A stretch of DNA of 64,000 bases from Yoonia ponticola (GCF_014199395.1 NZ_JACIJM010000002.1:372001-436000); one strand, 5' to 3'; shown: positions 9,239 through 20,017, counted from the first letter of the stretch. Numbers and translations are program-made. Notes: generated by a model not told the origin, from the letters alone.

Positions 9239-10123
9239 ATGTCTGAAAAACGCAATAAAAACCGTGGTCTCGGACGTGGTCTTTCTGCTTTGATGGCCGA
9301 TGTTGGCCCCGAACAATCGACTGCGCCGCGCCGCGCCGAAACGCACATTCCGGTAGAGCGGGTGCACCCAAATCCAGACCAACCGCGTCGTGCTTTTAAC
9401 CAAGATGCGCTGGCTGAGCTCGCTGCGTCGATCAAAGAAAAAGGCATCATTCAGCCGTTGATCGTGCGTCCTTTGGCGAACAAACCGGATAACTTCGAAA
9501 TCGTCGCAGGTGAACGTCGTTGGCGTGCCGCGCAGATCGCGCAACTGCACGAAGTTCCCGTTATCGTGCGCAGCTTCGACGACACCGAAGTCCTTGAAAT
9601 CGCGATCATCGAGAACATCCAACGGGCCGATTTGAACCCAGTGGACGAGGCCGCAGGTTATCGCCAACTGATGGATAAATTCGGCCACACTCAAGAACAG
9701 ATGTCGCAGGCTTTGGGCAAAAGCCGTAGCCATATCGCGAACCTTTTGCGTTTGTTGAATTTGCCCGATGATGTGCAGCGTATGCTGACAGATGGTCAGA
9801 TTTCTGCTGGCCATGCGCGCGCTTTGGTTGGTCATCCGTTCGCCAGCGCCTTGGCGCGTCAAATTGTCGAAGGTGGGTTGTCTGTTCGCGACGCAGAGCG
9901 TCTCGCAAAACAAGAGACAAACAAAGCCGCTTCGACACCAAAAGCGAAAAAGCCGTCCGGCTCAAAAGACGCTGATACGGTTCAGATCGAGGCCGAATTG
10001 GCCGCAACATTGGGCATGAAAGTCAGCATCGATCATTCAAATGACGGTGAGGGCGGCAAGATGGTTTTGAACTACCGTAGCCTTGATCAACTTGACGATT
10101 TGCTCCGCGCGTTAGGCGGCTAA
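9239..10123 (+). CDS. parB: Chromosome partitioning protein ParB (CTPase, parS binding)
   Basis: ParB loads at parS, binds CTP and slides along DNA, and stimulates ParA. The 294-residue protein has the basic ParA-contact tail (RGLGRGLSALM, 9-19), the CTP-binding GERRWRA (91-97) and ENIQRADLNP (125-134), a helix-turn-helix around 150-175 (the parS reader), a charged linker and a C-terminal dimer domain. Its substrate sites lie within mnmG and rsmG. Its last 4 nt overlap the convergent hemW gene. Confidence 0.96.
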   Translation: MSEKRNKNRGLGRGLSALMADVGPEQSTAPRRAETHIPVERVHPNPDQPRRAFNQDALAELAASIKEKGIIQPLIVRPLANKPDNFEIVAGERRWRAAQIAQLHEVPVIVRSFDDTEVLEIAIIENIQRADLNPVDEAAGYRQLMDKFGHTQEQMSQALGKSRSHIANLLRLLNLPDDVQRMLTDGQISAGHARALVGHPFASALARQIVEGGLSVRDAERLAKQETNKAASTPKAKKPSGSKDADTVQIEAELAATLGMKVSIDHSNDGEGGKMVLNYRSLDQLDDLLRALGG

Positions 10124-11277
10124 TCTCGCAATAGTTCGTTCAGAACCGCATTCAGCAATGGACGGCCTTTCTGCGTTACGCGCAGATGGTCGTCGCTGAT
10201 TTCAACCATGCCAATATCGACCAGACCACCGATGTTCTGATCATAAGCACCACCCGACAACGCCTGAAGTCGCGACAGCGCGACACCTTCCGTGACACGC
10301 AATCCCATCAACAAAAATTCGCTCGTCTGATCCGACAAGGTAAGCGCGGTGCGCTCTAATTCGCCAGTACCTGTAGTACGCACAGCTTTAAGCCAATCAA
10401 ACGGGCCTAACGGCGCTTCCGTCGCGAACCGTTGTCCATCGATTGTGACGCGGCCATGCGCACCGGGACCAATCCCAACGTAATCACCATAGTGCCAATA
10501 TAGCTGATTGTGACGGCTTTCTTGGCCGGGTTTCGCATGATTAGACACTTCATACGTCTGATAGCCTGCATCGGTCGTGATCCGCTGCGTGACCTCATAC
10601 ATTTCAGTCGCACGGTCTTCATCAGGCAAACCGCGCAACTTTCCCGCAGCGTAGCGATCTCCGAATGCAGTGCCGTCTTCAATCGTCAACTGATACAAGG
10701 AAACATGGTCTATCGCTAGCGTTAGAGCCTGTTTTAGTTCTGCCTCCCATGCTGTGACAGTCTGATCCTGACGCGCATAAATCAGGTCAAAACTCACGCG
10801 ATCAAAGACACTTCGCGCGACATGAAACGCAGCCATGGCTTCTGACGCGGAATGTAGCCGACCCAAGGCTTTCAGATCAGGATCATTCAACGCCTGAACA
10901 CCCATCGAGACCCTGTTTACACCCGCATCGCGATAGCCCTGAAATCTGCCGGCTTCGACAGACGTCGGGTTCGCTTCTAGCGTAATCTCAATATCGTTCG
11001 CAGCAGGCCACGCTGCACGGACCTCACGCAGGATCGCGTCGACCAGATCTGGGTCCATCATGCTCGGCGTGCCACCACCAAAAAACACCGACCGCAAAAT
11101 ACGGTGCGGTGTTTCCGCGGCAGTGCGACGAATTTCGCTTATGTACGCATCACGCCAAACGGCCTGATCGATCTCGCGCACGACGTGAGAGTTAAAGTCG
11201 CAGTAGGGGCATTTCGCCTGACAAAACGGCCAGTGAATATAAAGCCCAAAACCGCCATGTTCCCAGTCGTCAGTCAA
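10120..11277 (-). CDS. hemW: Radical SAM heme chaperone HemW (HemN-like)
   Basis: HemW is a radical SAM protein that binds heme and is thought to deliver it to target proteins; many genomes annotate it as an oxygen-independent coproporphyrinogen oxidase. The 385-residue protein has the cluster motif [10 protein letters not shown] (Cys19, 23 and 26), with Phe where HemN has a fourth Cys. This supports HemW rather than true HemN. GGGTPSMM follows. Its start overlaps the rdgB end by 8 nt, so it is co-transcribed with rdgB and rph. Confidence 0.9.
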   Translation of the reverse strand: MTDDWEHGGFGLYIHWPFCQAKCPYCDFNSHVVREIDQAVWRDAYISEIRRTAAETPHRILRSVFFGGGTPSMMDPDLVDAILREVRAAWPAANDIEITLEANPTSVEAGRFQGYRDAGVNRVSMGVQALNDPDLKALGRLHSASEAMAAFHVARSVFDRVSFDLIYARQDQTVTAWEAELKQALTLAIDHVSLYQLTIEDGTAFGDRYAAGKLRGLPDEDRATEMYEVTQRITTDAGYQTYEVSNHAKPGQESRHNQLYWHYGDYVGIGPGAHGRVTIDGQRFATEAPLGPFDWLKAVRTTGTGELERTALTLSDQTSEFLLMGLRVTEGVALSRLQALSGGAYDQNIGGLVDIGMVEISDDHLRVTQKGRPLLNAVLNELLRD

Positions 11278-11869
11278 AGCAACCAGACACTAACTTGGCG
11301 AAAGCATCAGCGCGGTGGCTGATCTTGTTTTTCTCGACAGGGTCCATTTCGCCAAATGTGATGTCATATCCGTTGGGCTGAAACACTGGATCATAGCCGT
11401 GACCACCCGCGCCGCGCATCGGCCAAACTAATGTGCCGGGCATGATGCCGGCGAACACTTCGTCGTGCCCATCGGGCCACGCCAAAACCAATGTGCAATT
11501 GAACTGCGCAGTGCGATCTGCATCCGCAGGTAATGCATTTTCAACCTTTTGCATCGCCATCGCGAAGTCACGACCATTTGGCGTTTCCGCCCAATCTGCC
11601 GTGTAAATGCCCGGCGCACCATCCAACGCATCCACCGACAAGCCGCTGTCGTCCGCCAACGCTGGCAGGCCAGTCGCCTTGGCCGCTGCATGTGCCTTGA
11701 TCCGTGCGTTGTCGATGAACGTCAAACCATCCTCAACAGGTTCGGGCAGTCCGTGATCATCATTCGACGTGATTTTCACACCAAAAGGCGCAAGCAACGC
11801 GCTGATTTCTTCCAGCTTGCCTTTGTTATGGGTCGCGACAACCAGTTGATCACCCGTAAACTTGCGCAT
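11270..11869 (-). CDS. rdgB: XTP/dITP pyrophosphatase (non-canonical purine NTPase)
   Basis: RdgB (Ham1 family) removes deaminated purine nucleotides such as dITP and XTP. The 199-residue protein has the N-terminal [12 protein letters not shown] substrate loop and the [13 protein letters not shown] signature with catalytic Asp. Its ATG overlaps the rph stop by 1 nt (TGATG on the minus strand), and its end overlaps hemW. The rph-rdgB-hemW order is common in alphaproteobacteria. Confidence 0.95.
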   Translation of the reverse strand: MRKFTGDQLVVATHNKGKLEEISALLAPFGVKITSNDDHGLPEPVEDGLTFIDNARIKAHAAAKATGLPALADDSGLSVDALDGAPGIYTADWAETPNGRDFAMAMQKVENALPADADRTAQFNCTLVLAWPDGHDEVFAGIMPGTLVWPMRGAGGHGYDPVFQPNGYDITFGEMDPVEKNKISHRADAFAKLVSGCFD

Positions 11870-12576
11870 CAGGACACCGCCGCCAACTGTACAGCCCGCA
11901 ATTCCGACACGCCTTTTTCCGCCAAATCAAGCAGGCCGTTCATTTGTGACCGGCTAAACGTCGATCCTTCTGCAGACATTTGTACTTCGATCAACTTGTC
12001 ACCCGTCATGATAAAGTTGCCGTCAACACCAGCATCGGAATCCTCTGGGTAGTCCAGATCAAGAACCTCTTGGCCTGCGTAAATTCCGCACGAAATCGCT
12101 GCAACAGGCTCTATCAAAGGGTCTGATGTGATCATACCCGCTTTCATCAACTTGTTCACAGCCAGCTTTAGCGCAACCCAACCACCAGTGATCGCCGCAC
12201 AGCGCGTCCCGCCGTCAGCCTGAATAACATCACAATCGATCTGAATTTGACGTTCACCCAATGCCACGCGATCAACACCAGCCCGCAGGGACCGCCCGAT
12301 CAAGCGTTGAATTTCCTGAGTACGGCCAGATTGACCGTTCTTCGCCTCGCGCCGCATCCGTGTATGTGTCGCACGTGGCAGCATTCCGTATTCCGCAGTC
12401 ACCCAACCAAGGCCGGAATTGCGCATAAACGGCGGTACTTTTTCATCAACAGTGGCAGTACACAGCACATGCGTGTTGCCCATTTTGATCAGACACGATC
12501 CTTCGGCGTGGATCGTCACGTTTGTTTCAATCGAAACGTCACGCATTTCATTTGTCTGACGGCCTGATGGACGCAT
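11869..12576 (-). CDS. rph: Ribonuclease PH
   Basis: RNase PH trims tRNA 3' ends phosphorolytically. The real start is the ATG at 12576 ([17 protein letters not shown]), preceded by ACAGGAGT, although the frame stays open to 12717. The 235-residue product has the normal family length, with the RRE segment after MRTHTR-like residues and [11 protein letters not shown]. It diverges from hrcA; 120 nt lie between the two starts, and I see no CIRCE repeat there. Confidence 0.95.
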   Translation of the reverse strand: MRPSGRQTNEMRDVSIETNVTIHAEGSCLIKMGNTHVLCTATVDEKVPPFMRNSGLGWVTAEYGMLPRATHTRMRREAKNGQSGRTQEIQRLIGRSLRAGVDRVALGERQIQIDCDVIQADGGTRCAAITGGWVALKLAVNKLMKAGMITSDPLIEPVAAISCGIYAGQEVLDLDYPEDSDAGVDGNFIMTGDKLIEVQMSAEGSTFSRSQMNGLLDLAEKGVSELRAVQLAAVS

Positions 12577-12696
12577 GGGGTAACTCCTGTCATTAGTTGC
12601 ACTCCTGCGATACGCCGCCCACATAGAAATTCCAAGCCTGATTGACGCCAATGCGATCTCGGTCTTAACTGCACTACCTCCAATAAAAGAAGTCCG

Positions 12697-13761
12697 ATGT
12701 CCGATAAAACACCTCAAATCGACGATATGTCCAAACGGTCTCGCGAAGTGTTCCAGCGCGTGGTCGAAGGCTATCTTGAGACCGGTGCGCCGGTTGGATC
12801 GCGGACGCTGACCCGCACGTTGTCGGAAAGCGTGTCAGCCGCGACTGTGCGCAATGTGATGCAGGATCTCGAATATCTCGGTCTGGTTGGATCACCGCAT
12901 GTCAGCGCAGGACGGGTGCCGACGCAACTGGGCCTGCGCATGTTCGTTGATGGTATTCTCGAAATGGGTGACCTCGGTGCCGAGGATCGTCAGAAAATTG
13001 ACCAGACAATGGGAGAGAAAGACACCGACGTCACTGCGCTCCTCGACCGTGTTGGCTCTGCTTTGTCTGGGGTGACGCATGGCGCGAGCCTTGTTTTGAC
13101 GCCGAAACACGAAGCCCCGATCAAACACATCGATTTTGTGTCCTTGTCGCGCGAACGTGCGCTCGTGGTTCTGGTCTTTGCGGATGGTCACGTCGAAAAC
13201 CGCCTGTTCACCCCGCCACCGGGTCAAACCCCATCATCAATGCGCGAAGCGGCAAATTTCCTGAATGCGATTGCCGAAGGGCACACGCTGTCAGAACTCG
13301 ATGGGATCATCACCCGCGAAATCGCAGCGCGGCGTCAGGAAATCGACGCGCTTGCGGCTGAGTTGGTGGAAAGCGGTGCTGCGATCTGGGAAAACAAAGG
13401 CGAATCGACCGAGCGGCTGATCGTGCGGGGCAGGGGCAATCTGCTGACCGACAACGAATCCGAGGCTGACCTCGAACGCATCCGCACCCTTTTTGACGAC
13501 CTCGAAGCCAAGCGTGATATCGCGCAATTCCTTGAACTTGCGGACGATGCCGACGGGGTGCGCATTTTTATTGGCTCAGAGAACAAATTGTTTTCACTTT
13601 CGGGTTCCTCTTTGGTGGTTTCTCCCTATATGAACGCCGATCAGAAGATCATTGGCGCGGTTGGCGTCATTGGGCCGACTCGTCTCAACTATGGGCGGAT
13701 TGTGCCCATAGTGAATTACACGGCACAGCTGGTTGGCAAGATGATTGCGGACCGGTCTTAG
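12697..13761 (+). CDS. hrcA: Heat-inducible transcription repressor HrcA
   Basis: HrcA represses chaperone genes by binding CIRCE operators when GroEL is free. The 354-residue protein has the N-terminal winged helix with [18 protein letters not shown] and the conserved SAGRVPT that follows. The GAF-like core and C-terminus are intact. grpE starts 10 nt after the stop, a classical pairing. No CIRCE inverted repeat (TTAGCACTC-N9-GAGTGCTAA) is visible upstream, so autoregulation is not evident. Confidence 0.94.
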   Translation: MSDKTPQIDDMSKRSREVFQRVVEGYLETGAPVGSRTLTRTLSESVSAATVRNVMQDLEYLGLVGSPHVSAGRVPTQLGLRMFVDGILEMGDLGAEDRQKIDQTMGEKDTDVTALLDRVGSALSGVTHGASLVLTPKHEAPIKHIDFVSLSRERALVVLVFADGHVENRLFTPPPGQTPSSMREAANFLNAIAEGHTLSELDGIITREIAARRQEIDALAAELVESGAAIWENKGESTERLIVRGRGNLLTDNESEADLERIRTLFDDLEAKRDIAQFLELADDADGVRIFIGSENKLFSLSGSSLVVSPYMNADQKIIGAVGVIGPTRLNYGRIVPIVNYTAQLVGKMIADRS

Positions 13762-13771
13762 AGGTAGAAAA

Positions 13772-14323
13772 ATGGTAGACGAAAACGCAGAACCGATGTC
13801 CTTGGATGACCTTGTGGCAGAAGGCGAAGAGCCTGATTTTGACCAAGGCAGCTTTGAAGAAATCGAAGCAATCAAGGGCGAGCGTGACGAGTTTCGCGAC
13901 AAATTCATGCGTGCGCTGGCGGACGTAGAAAACATTCGCAAACGGTCCGAACGGGACCGGCGCGAGGCTGAAAACTACGGCGGGTCCAAACTCGCACGTG
14001 ATTTGCTGCCGGTTTACGACAACATGCGTCGCGCGTTGCAGTCCAACGACGAAGCTGACGGCGAAGCAAACAAAGCTTTGCTCGAAGGCGTCGAGCTGAC
14101 AATGCGCGCGCTGATCTCAACTTTCAAAAAGCACGGCATCGACCCGATTGTGCCCGAAGTTGGCGATCGTTTTGACCCAAAACTGCACGAAGCGATGTTC
14201 GAAGCACCCGTGCCTGGCACCAAAGCGGGCGATATCATCCAAGTTGCCGCCGAAGGTTTCATGCTGCACGACCGTCTTTTGCGGGCGGCACAAGTTGGGG
14301 TTTCCTCAACACCGGCGTCCTAA
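13772..14323 (+). CDS. grpE: Nucleotide exchange factor GrpE (DnaK cochaperone)
   Basis: GrpE releases ADP from DnaK in the heat-shock chaperone cycle. The start at 13772 (MVDENAEPMSLDDL) follows GAGGTAGAAAA, whereas the longer open frame begins inside hrcA. The 183-residue protein has the acidic N-terminus, a long helical coiled-coil region (about 40-80) and the C-terminal beta domain with GDRFDPKLHEAM. dnaK is not in the window. A TPM-domain gene follows by 38 nt. Confidence 0.95.
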   Translation: MVDENAEPMSLDDLVAEGEEPDFDQGSFEEIEAIKGERDEFRDKFMRALADVENIRKRSERDRREAENYGGSKLARDLLPVYDNMRRALQSNDEADGEANKALLEGVELTMRALISTFKKHGIDPIVPEVGDRFDPKLHEAMFEAPVPGTKAGDIIQVAAEGFMLHDRLLRAAQVGVSSTPAS

Positions 14324-14361
14324 TCCACGCTTTCGCAAATACAATCAGGGCAGGGGCAGTA

Positions 14362-14853
14362 ATGCTCCTGCTTTTTGCGTCGCAGGCTCAGGCGCAAACG
14401 ACCTATCCCGACTACGAAAATCTCTACGTGAACGACTATGCTGGCATCATCCCGAATTCATGGGAATCTCGCCTGCGCTTCAAACTCGAAGCTCTCAAAG
14501 TCGCGAGAGACATCGATTTCACCATCCTCACAATAAACCGAATGTCCGACTACGGGCATGATGGGGCAATTGAACCTTTCGCAACGGGCCTGTTCAACAA
14601 ATGGGGCATAGGCGATTCACTGCGAAATGATGGGATTTTACTGCTCGTGTCCCGCTTTGATCGCGCGTTGCGGATCGAACTCGGGTCCGGCTACGGCAAC
14701 GCACTCGACGCCGAAATGCAGCGTATCATCAACACCACAATCACGCCCGCCTTCCGCGAAGACGCGTATTACGCAGGCATCGACAACGGTGCGACAAAGA
14801 TCATCCGCGCGGTCACAGGTCGTTTTCCGGCGAATACGATACCAACCTTCTGA
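14362..14853 (+). CDS. TPM-domain protein, apparently truncated by an in-frame TGA
   Basis: The product belongs to the exported TPM (YgcG-like) domain family of unclear biochemical role, some linked to phosphatase activity or photosystem repair. It starts with a short hydrophobic leader (MLLLFASQAQAQ) and continues with the TPM core: NDYAGIIP, LTINRM-like strand, WGIGDSLRNDGILLLVS and RIELGSGYG. The reading stops at TGA 14851-14853 after PANTIPTF. In the same frame a typical Ser/Gly-rich TPM tail continues to 14946 (next entry). I see no better upstream start codon before the grpE stop. Whether the short form is functional is unknown; the folded domain is complete. Confidence 0.75.
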   Translation: MLLLFASQAQAQTTYPDYENLYVNDYAGIIPNSWESRLRFKLEALKVARDIDFTILTINRMSDYGHDGAIEPFATGLFNKWGIGDSLRNDGILLLVSRFDRALRIELGSGYGNALDAEMQRIINTTITPAFREDAYYAGIDNGATKIIRAVTGRFPANTIPTF

Positions 14854-14946
14854 TGCGGATCGTCATCGTCCCCAAGCAGTTCCTCATCATCCGCATCTTT
14901 CGGCGGCGGCAGATCCAGTGGCGGCGGGGCAAGCGGTAGCTGGTAA
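14854..14946 (+). pseudogene. Orphaned Ser/Gly-rich C-terminal tail of the TPM gene, in frame after TGA
   Basis: Reading on in the same frame past TGA 14851-14853 gives a low-complexity segment, SSSSPSSSSSS followed by FGGGRSSGGGASGSW, and then TAA. Such Gly/Ser tails ending the protein are characteristic of TPM-domain proteins, so the TGA looks like a recent nonsense change, a sequencing error, or less likely a readthrough site. Confidence 0.6.
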
Positions 14947-14994
14947 CACGCAGCCGCCCCTTCATTTCGCCAAAACAACTCAAACTCCGACCGA

Positions 14995-17634
14995 TCAGTC
15001 GCCCGCTAAGTCCCGTAATTCATATACCAACGCCAGTGCCTCGCGCGGCGTCAATTCGTCCGGCATGATCTCTCTCAACCGCGCTTCTGCTGCGGATTCT
15101 TTCACAACTTCCTTCACCGACGCGGGCGGCGGTACGGCCGCAAACAACGGCAGATCATCGATGATCGCCTTGCGGTTCGTTCCGCCCTCGCGTTCGCCCT
15201 TTTCCAAGGCTTCCAAAACGACTTTCGCCCGCTCGACCACGACCGATGGCAATCCGGCAAGCCGCGCGACTTGCACACCATAACTGCGATCCGCCGTACC
15301 TTTGCGAACCTCGTGTAGGAAAATAACGTCGCCTTCCCATTCTTTTACCGTGACCGTCGCATTATCCACGCCATCCAGTTTCGCGGATAGCGACGACATT
15401 TCGTGGTAATGTGTGGCAAACAATGCACGACAACGATTAACATCGTGTAAATGCTCCAGCGTCGCCCAAGCGATTGATAAACCGTCATAAGTCGCGGTTC
15501 CGCGCCCGATCTCGTCCAAGATGACCAAGGCCCGATCATCCGCTTGGTTCAGAATCGCGGCCGTTTCGACCATCTCAACCATGAACGTAGATCGCCCTTT
15601 TGCCAGATCATCCGACGCGCCAACGCGGCTGAAAATCTGACTGACAATCCCAATATGCGCAGATTTTGCGGGTACAAAACTGCCCATCTGCGCCAGTACA
15701 GCGATCAACGCATTTTGCCGCAAAAACGTGGACTTACCGGCCATGTTGGGACCCGTTAGCAACCAAATCGACTGCTCTGACAAGTCGCAGTCATTGGCAA
15801 TAAACGGCGAACCGGACGCCTGCAACGCCGCCTCAACCACAGGATGCCGCCCGCCTTGCAAATCAAATGCGCGGCTATCGTCCATCTTTGGCAAAACCCA
15901 ATTTTCTGACGTCGCAAGATGCGCCAAACCAGCGGTCAAATCGATCTCTGACAATGCCCGCGCCAACGCGCCTAGCGGTCCAGCTTGCGCAATAATCGCC
16001 TGTATTAGAGACTGAAATAGGCGCTTTTCGATCTCTAACGCACGACCGCCTGCATTCAAAATCCGCGTCTCGATCTCGGACAATTCAACGGTCGTAAATC
16101 GCACTTGGTTCGCAGTCGTTTGGCGATGAATAAACGTCTCGTTCAACGGCGGCGTCATCATTTTTCCAGCGTGCGTCGCTGTGGTCTCAATAAAGTAACC
16201 CAGCACATTGTTATGCTTAATCTTTAGCGCAGAAACGCCCGACAACTCTATAAATTCGGCCTGCATCGCCGCGATCACAGATCGCCCTTCGTCGCGCAAT
16301 TTGCGCGCTTCATCCAATTCTGAGTCATATCCGGGCGCGATAAATCCGCCGTCGCGTGCCAGCAAAGGCGGTTCTGCGACGAGCGCATCATCAAGCAACG
16401 CCAGCAATTCATCATGCCCTTGCAAGCCGGACGCCGCACTGATCAAAACTCCCGGCAAATCGCCGGACAAAGCCGAAAGCAGTGTCTGTGCATGGCCAAT
16501 CGTGTTGCGAATAGCTGCCATATCACGCGGACCACCGCGATCTAACCCAAGCCGCGACAACGCCCGATCCAGATCGTGCACGCCCTTCAAGTGGTCGCGC
16601 AAATCAGCCGTTAACCGTGTATCACCAGCCAAAAACGCAACCGCTTCTTGCCGCTCTTGAATGACCGCCAATGTGCAAGATGGCGACGACAACCGTCGCT
16701 CTAACAATCGCGCACCACCCGCCGTGATCGTTTTATCAATCGCACCCAACAACGATCCAGCACGACCACCACTCATCCCATGGGTGAGTTCTAACGAACG
16801 CCGCGTTGCTGCATCAATCTGCATCGTGGACCGCTGACCCTCTGAAACAGGCGGCCGCAACAGCGGTAATTTACCTTTTTGCGTGATTTCTAAATACTCG
16901 ACCACAGCCGACATCGCAGCAACTTCGGCCCGCGCAAACGAGCCAAAGGCATCCAGCGACCCGATTTTGTAAAGGTCCAACAGGCGCTTTTCGCCAGCTG
17001 TACTATCAAACGCAGCAGCGCCCAATGTCGTCAATGCCGCGCCTGAATCAGACACTAATTCAGCGAATTCGCTCTCTACACCGTCCACGACGATCACTTC
17101 ACGTGGCGTCAAGCGGGCCAGTTCTGGACCGAGCGCAACGCGCGGACAGGTCATCACGTGAAATGCGCCCGTCGAAATATCAACCCAAGCTAGCGCGCCT
17201 TCATCACGTACAGTCGCATAAGCTGCGAGAAAATTATGCCGCCGCGCATCGAGCAATGAATCCTCGGTCAACGTACCAGGTGTCACCAATCGCACAACTT
17301 CACGGCGAACGACTGCTTTATAACCGCGCTTTTTCGCTTCTGCTGGGCTTTCCATTTGCTCGCAAACTGCAACACGAAATCCTTTACGGATCAATGTTAG
17401 GAAATATCCTTCAGCCGCGTGATGCGGAACACCACACATCGGAATATCTTCCCCGTCGTGTTTACCACGTTTGGTCAGGGCAATATCCAACGCCTCTGCC
17501 GCATGAACGGCATCATCAAAAAACATCTCATAAAAGTCGCCCATTCGGTAGAACAACAACGCATCCGGATGCGCCTGTTTTATCTCCAAAAATTGCGCCA
17601 TCATGGGCGTTACTGTGCTTTTTTCGACTGCCAT
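14995..17634 (-). CDS. mutS: DNA mismatch repair ATPase MutS
   Basis: MutS recognises mismatches and starts methyl-independent or methyl-directed repair with MutL. The start at 17634 (MAVEKSTVTPMMAQFLEIK) gives 879 residues, the normal size; the frame is open further upstream but that part lacks homology. The mismatch-stacking motif is FYE (34-36) within GDFYEMF; the ATPase domain has TGPNMAGKSTFLRQ, LDEIGRGTATYDGLS and ATHYHEM. It diverges from maeB and converges with the TPM gene. Confidence 0.97.
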   Translation of the reverse strand: MAVEKSTVTPMMAQFLEIKQAHPDALLFYRMGDFYEMFFDDAVHAAEALDIALTKRGKHDGEDIPMCGVPHHAAEGYFLTLIRKGFRVAVCEQMESPAEAKKRGYKAVVRREVVRLVTPGTLTEDSLLDARRHNFLAAYATVRDEGALAWVDISTGAFHVMTCPRVALGPELARLTPREVIVVDGVESEFAELVSDSGAALTTLGAAAFDSTAGEKRLLDLYKIGSLDAFGSFARAEVAAMSAVVEYLEITQKGKLPLLRPPVSEGQRSTMQIDAATRRSLELTHGMSGGRAGSLLGAIDKTITAGGARLLERRLSSPSCTLAVIQERQEAVAFLAGDTRLTADLRDHLKGVHDLDRALSRLGLDRGGPRDMAAIRNTIGHAQTLLSALSGDLPGVLISAASGLQGHDELLALLDDALVAEPPLLARDGGFIAPGYDSELDEARKLRDEGRSVIAAMQAEFIELSGVSALKIKHNNVLGYFIETTATHAGKMMTPPLNETFIHRQTTANQVRFTTVELSEIETRILNAGGRALEIEKRLFQSLIQAIIAQAGPLGALARALSEIDLTAGLAHLATSENWVLPKMDDSRAFDLQGGRHPVVEAALQASGSPFIANDCDLSEQSIWLLTGPNMAGKSTFLRQNALIAVLAQMGSFVPAKSAHIGIVSQIFSRVGASDDLAKGRSTFMVEMVETAAILNQADDRALVILDEIGRGTATYDGLSIAWATLEHLHDVNRCRALFATHYHEMSSLSAKLDGVDNATVTVKEWEGDVIFLHEVRKGTADRSYGVQVARLAGLPSVVVERAKVVLEALEKGEREGGTNRKAIIDDLPLFAAVPPPASVKEVVKESAAEARLREIMPDELTPREALALVYELRDLAGD

Positions 17635-17758
17635 TGGGCCCCCTGGATCATCAAAACCACAATACCGATGCGATGTTAGCGACGAAACCCCGAAATGACC
17701 CCGTTGCCCTTTGGTTTGATCCCCCCTTACAAAGGTTGAACGCGCAAGGGAGAACAGC

Positions 17759-20014
17759 ATGGCCAAGACGAAAATGACGCGAGAGGACGCATTGTCGTTC
17801 CACATCTCGCCGACACCCGGAAAATGGGAAATTCAGGCGACGGTGCCGATGACGACGCAGCGCGATTTGTCGCTCGCCTACTCCCCCGGCGTGGCCATTC
17901 CTTGCGAAGAAATCGCCGCAAATCCTGCGACGGCCTACGACTACACGAACAAGGGAAACCTTGTTGCGGTGATCTCGAACGGGACCGCTGTTCTGGGCCT
18001 TGGCAATCTTGGTGCTCTCGCGTCAAAGCCGGTGATGGAGGGCAAATCGGTCCTGTTCAAACGCTTCGCAGACGTGAATTCTATCGATCTGGAACTGGAC
18101 ACCGAAGACCCAGACGCCTTTTGTGACGCGGTAAAGTTAATGGGCCCGACCTTTGGCGGCATTAACCTTGAAGACATCAAAGCGCCCGAGTGTTTCATCA
18201 TCGAACAGCGCCTCAAAGAGGAAATGGACATCCCTGTTTTCCATGACGACCAACATGGAACGGCTGTGATCTGCGCGGCGGGGTTGCTCAACGCGCTACA
18301 TATCTCTGGCAAGAAAATCGACGAAGTTAAAATCGTTCTCAACGGTGCTGGTGCCGCCGGTATCGCATGCCTCGAATTGCTCAAGGCGATGGGCGCAAAG
18401 CACGACAACTGCATCATGTGCGATACAAAAGGCGTGATTTATCAAGGTCGTACCGAAGGTATGAACCAGTGGAAATCCGCCCACGCCGCCAACACCGACA
18501 CCCGTACATTGTCAGAAGCAATGGATGGTTGCGACGTGTTCCTCGGTGTGTCTGCCAAAGGTGCCGTGACCCAAGACATGGTGATGTCCATGGCCCCGAA
18601 TGCTGTGATTTTCGCCATGGCAAACCCTGATCCAGAGATCACACCAGAAGAAGCGCACGCCGTCCGCGATGACGTCATCGTCGCAACGGGGCGTTCCGAT
18701 TACCCCAATCAGGTTAACAACGTCCTTGGGTTTCCCTACCTTTTCCGTGGTGCGCTGGATATTCACGCCCGCGCCATTAACGATGAAATGAAAATCGCTT
18801 GCGCTCAGGCGCTCGCCGATCTCGCCCGCGAAGACGTGCCTGACGAGGTCGCGCTGGCATACGGGAAAAAGCTGTCATTTGGTCGCGATTACATCATTCC
18901 AACGCCTTTCGATCCGCGTCTGATTTACCGCATTCCCACCGCAGTCGCACAGGCTGGCATGGACACTGGCGTCGCCCGTCGTCCCATCGTTGACATGGAC
19001 GGCTACGAGGCGTCGCTCAAGGCGCGGATGGACCCGACCGCGAACATGTTGCGGAACCTGAATGCCCGCGCCCGCGCGAACCAATCGACGGTTGTTTTTG
19101 CCGAAGGCGATGATCCGCGCGTGCTGCGTGCCGCGATCACATATCAGCGGTCCGGCTTTGGCACCGCCCTTGTCGTGGGGCGTGATGATGACGTCGCGGA
19201 CAAGCTGAGATCCGAAGGCATGTCCGACGCAATCGGCGAACTGACAATCGTGAATGCGGCCAAAACCACCGAGTTAGACACTTACAAAGACTTCCTCTAC
19301 GAGCGTCTCCAACGCAAAGGGTTGGACATGCAGGACGTTCATCGCCTTGCTGCGCGGGACCGTCACGTGTTCGCCGCGCTCATGGTCGCACACGGTCACG
19401 CCGACGGGATGGTCACGGGGGCCACACGCAAATCCGCCCATGTACTCGAACTGATTAACCACGTTTTCGACGCTGGCCCGCATGACGGTGCCGTTGGCGT
19501 CAGCGCGATTTTGAACAAGGGTAAAATCGTGCTGATGGCCGACACGCTCGTCCATGAATGGCCCGACGAAAACGATTTGGCGGACATCGCCGAACGTGGT
19601 GCCTCCGTTGCGCGCGAACTCGGCCTTGATCCACGCGTCGCCTTTGTGTCGTTCTCGACCTTCGGTTATCCGGTGTCGGAACGTGCGACGAAAATGCACG
19701 TGGCGCCTACGATCTTAGACCAGCGCGGCGTTGATTTCGAATACGAAGGCGAAATGAACGTCGATGTCGCCTTGAACCCCAAAGTCATGGCGCAATATCC
19801 GTTCCAACGGTTATCTGGCCCCGCGAATGTGTTGGTTGTGCCGGCGCGTCACTCTGCCTCGATTTCTGTCAAACTGATGCAAGAAATGGCGGGCGCGACC
19901 GTGATCGGCCCAATTCTATCCGGCGTCGGAAAACCTGTGCAAATCTGCTCTGCGACCTCTACGGTGAATGATATCTTGAACATGGCCGTTATCGCCGCAT
20001 GTCGCATTGGGTAA
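17759..20014 (+). CDS. maeB: NADP-dependent malic enzyme with C-terminal phosphotransacetylase-like domain
   Basis: The enzyme oxidatively decarboxylates malate to pyruvate with NADP, supplying NADPH and pyruvate. Residues about 1-430 form the malic enzyme part, with YSPGVAIPCEEI, the catalytic region FHDDQHGTA and the NAD(P) loop GAGAAGIACLEL. Residues about 440-751 are a phosphotransacetylase homologue, usually inactive and regulatory in MaeB. Length (751) is typical. AAGGGAGAACAGC precedes the ATG. A PfkB-family gene starts 3 nt after the stop, suggesting an operon. Confidence 0.95.
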   Translation: MAKTKMTREDALSFHISPTPGKWEIQATVPMTTQRDLSLAYSPGVAIPCEEIAANPATAYDYTNKGNLVAVISNGTAVLGLGNLGALASKPVMEGKSVLFKRFADVNSIDLELDTEDPDAFCDAVKLMGPTFGGINLEDIKAPECFIIEQRLKEEMDIPVFHDDQHGTAVICAAGLLNALHISGKKIDEVKIVLNGAGAAGIACLELLKAMGAKHDNCIMCDTKGVIYQGRTEGMNQWKSAHAANTDTRTLSEAMDGCDVFLGVSAKGAVTQDMVMSMAPNAVIFAMANPDPEITPEEAHAVRDDVIVATGRSDYPNQVNNVLGFPYLFRGALDIHARAINDEMKIACAQALADLAREDVPDEVALAYGKKLSFGRDYIIPTPFDPRLIYRIPTAVAQAGMDTGVARRPIVDMDGYEASLKARMDPTANMLRNLNARARANQSTVVFAEGDDPRVLRAAITYQRSGFGTALVVGRDDDVADKLRSEGMSDAIGELTIVNAAKTTELDTYKDFLYERLQRKGLDMQDVHRLAARDRHVFAALMVAHGHADGMVTGATRKSAHVLELINHVFDAGPHDGAVGVSAILNKGKIVLMADTLVHEWPDENDLADIAERGASVARELGLDPRVAFVSFSTFGYPVSERATKMHVAPTILDQRGVDFEYEGEMNVDVALNPKVMAQYPFQRLSGPANVLVVPARHSASISVKLMQEMAGATVIGPILSGVGKPVQICSATSTVNDILNMAVIAACRIG

Positions 20015-20017
20015 AAT

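Noticed and set aside
12577..12696. Possible CIRCE operator between rph and hrcA
   Set aside because: Only a partial TTAG/GCACTC resemblance is present and there is no inverted GAGTGCTAA copy.
17155..17160. CACGTG inside mutS
   Set aside because: The hexamer alone occurs often by chance and the flanks do not match parS.
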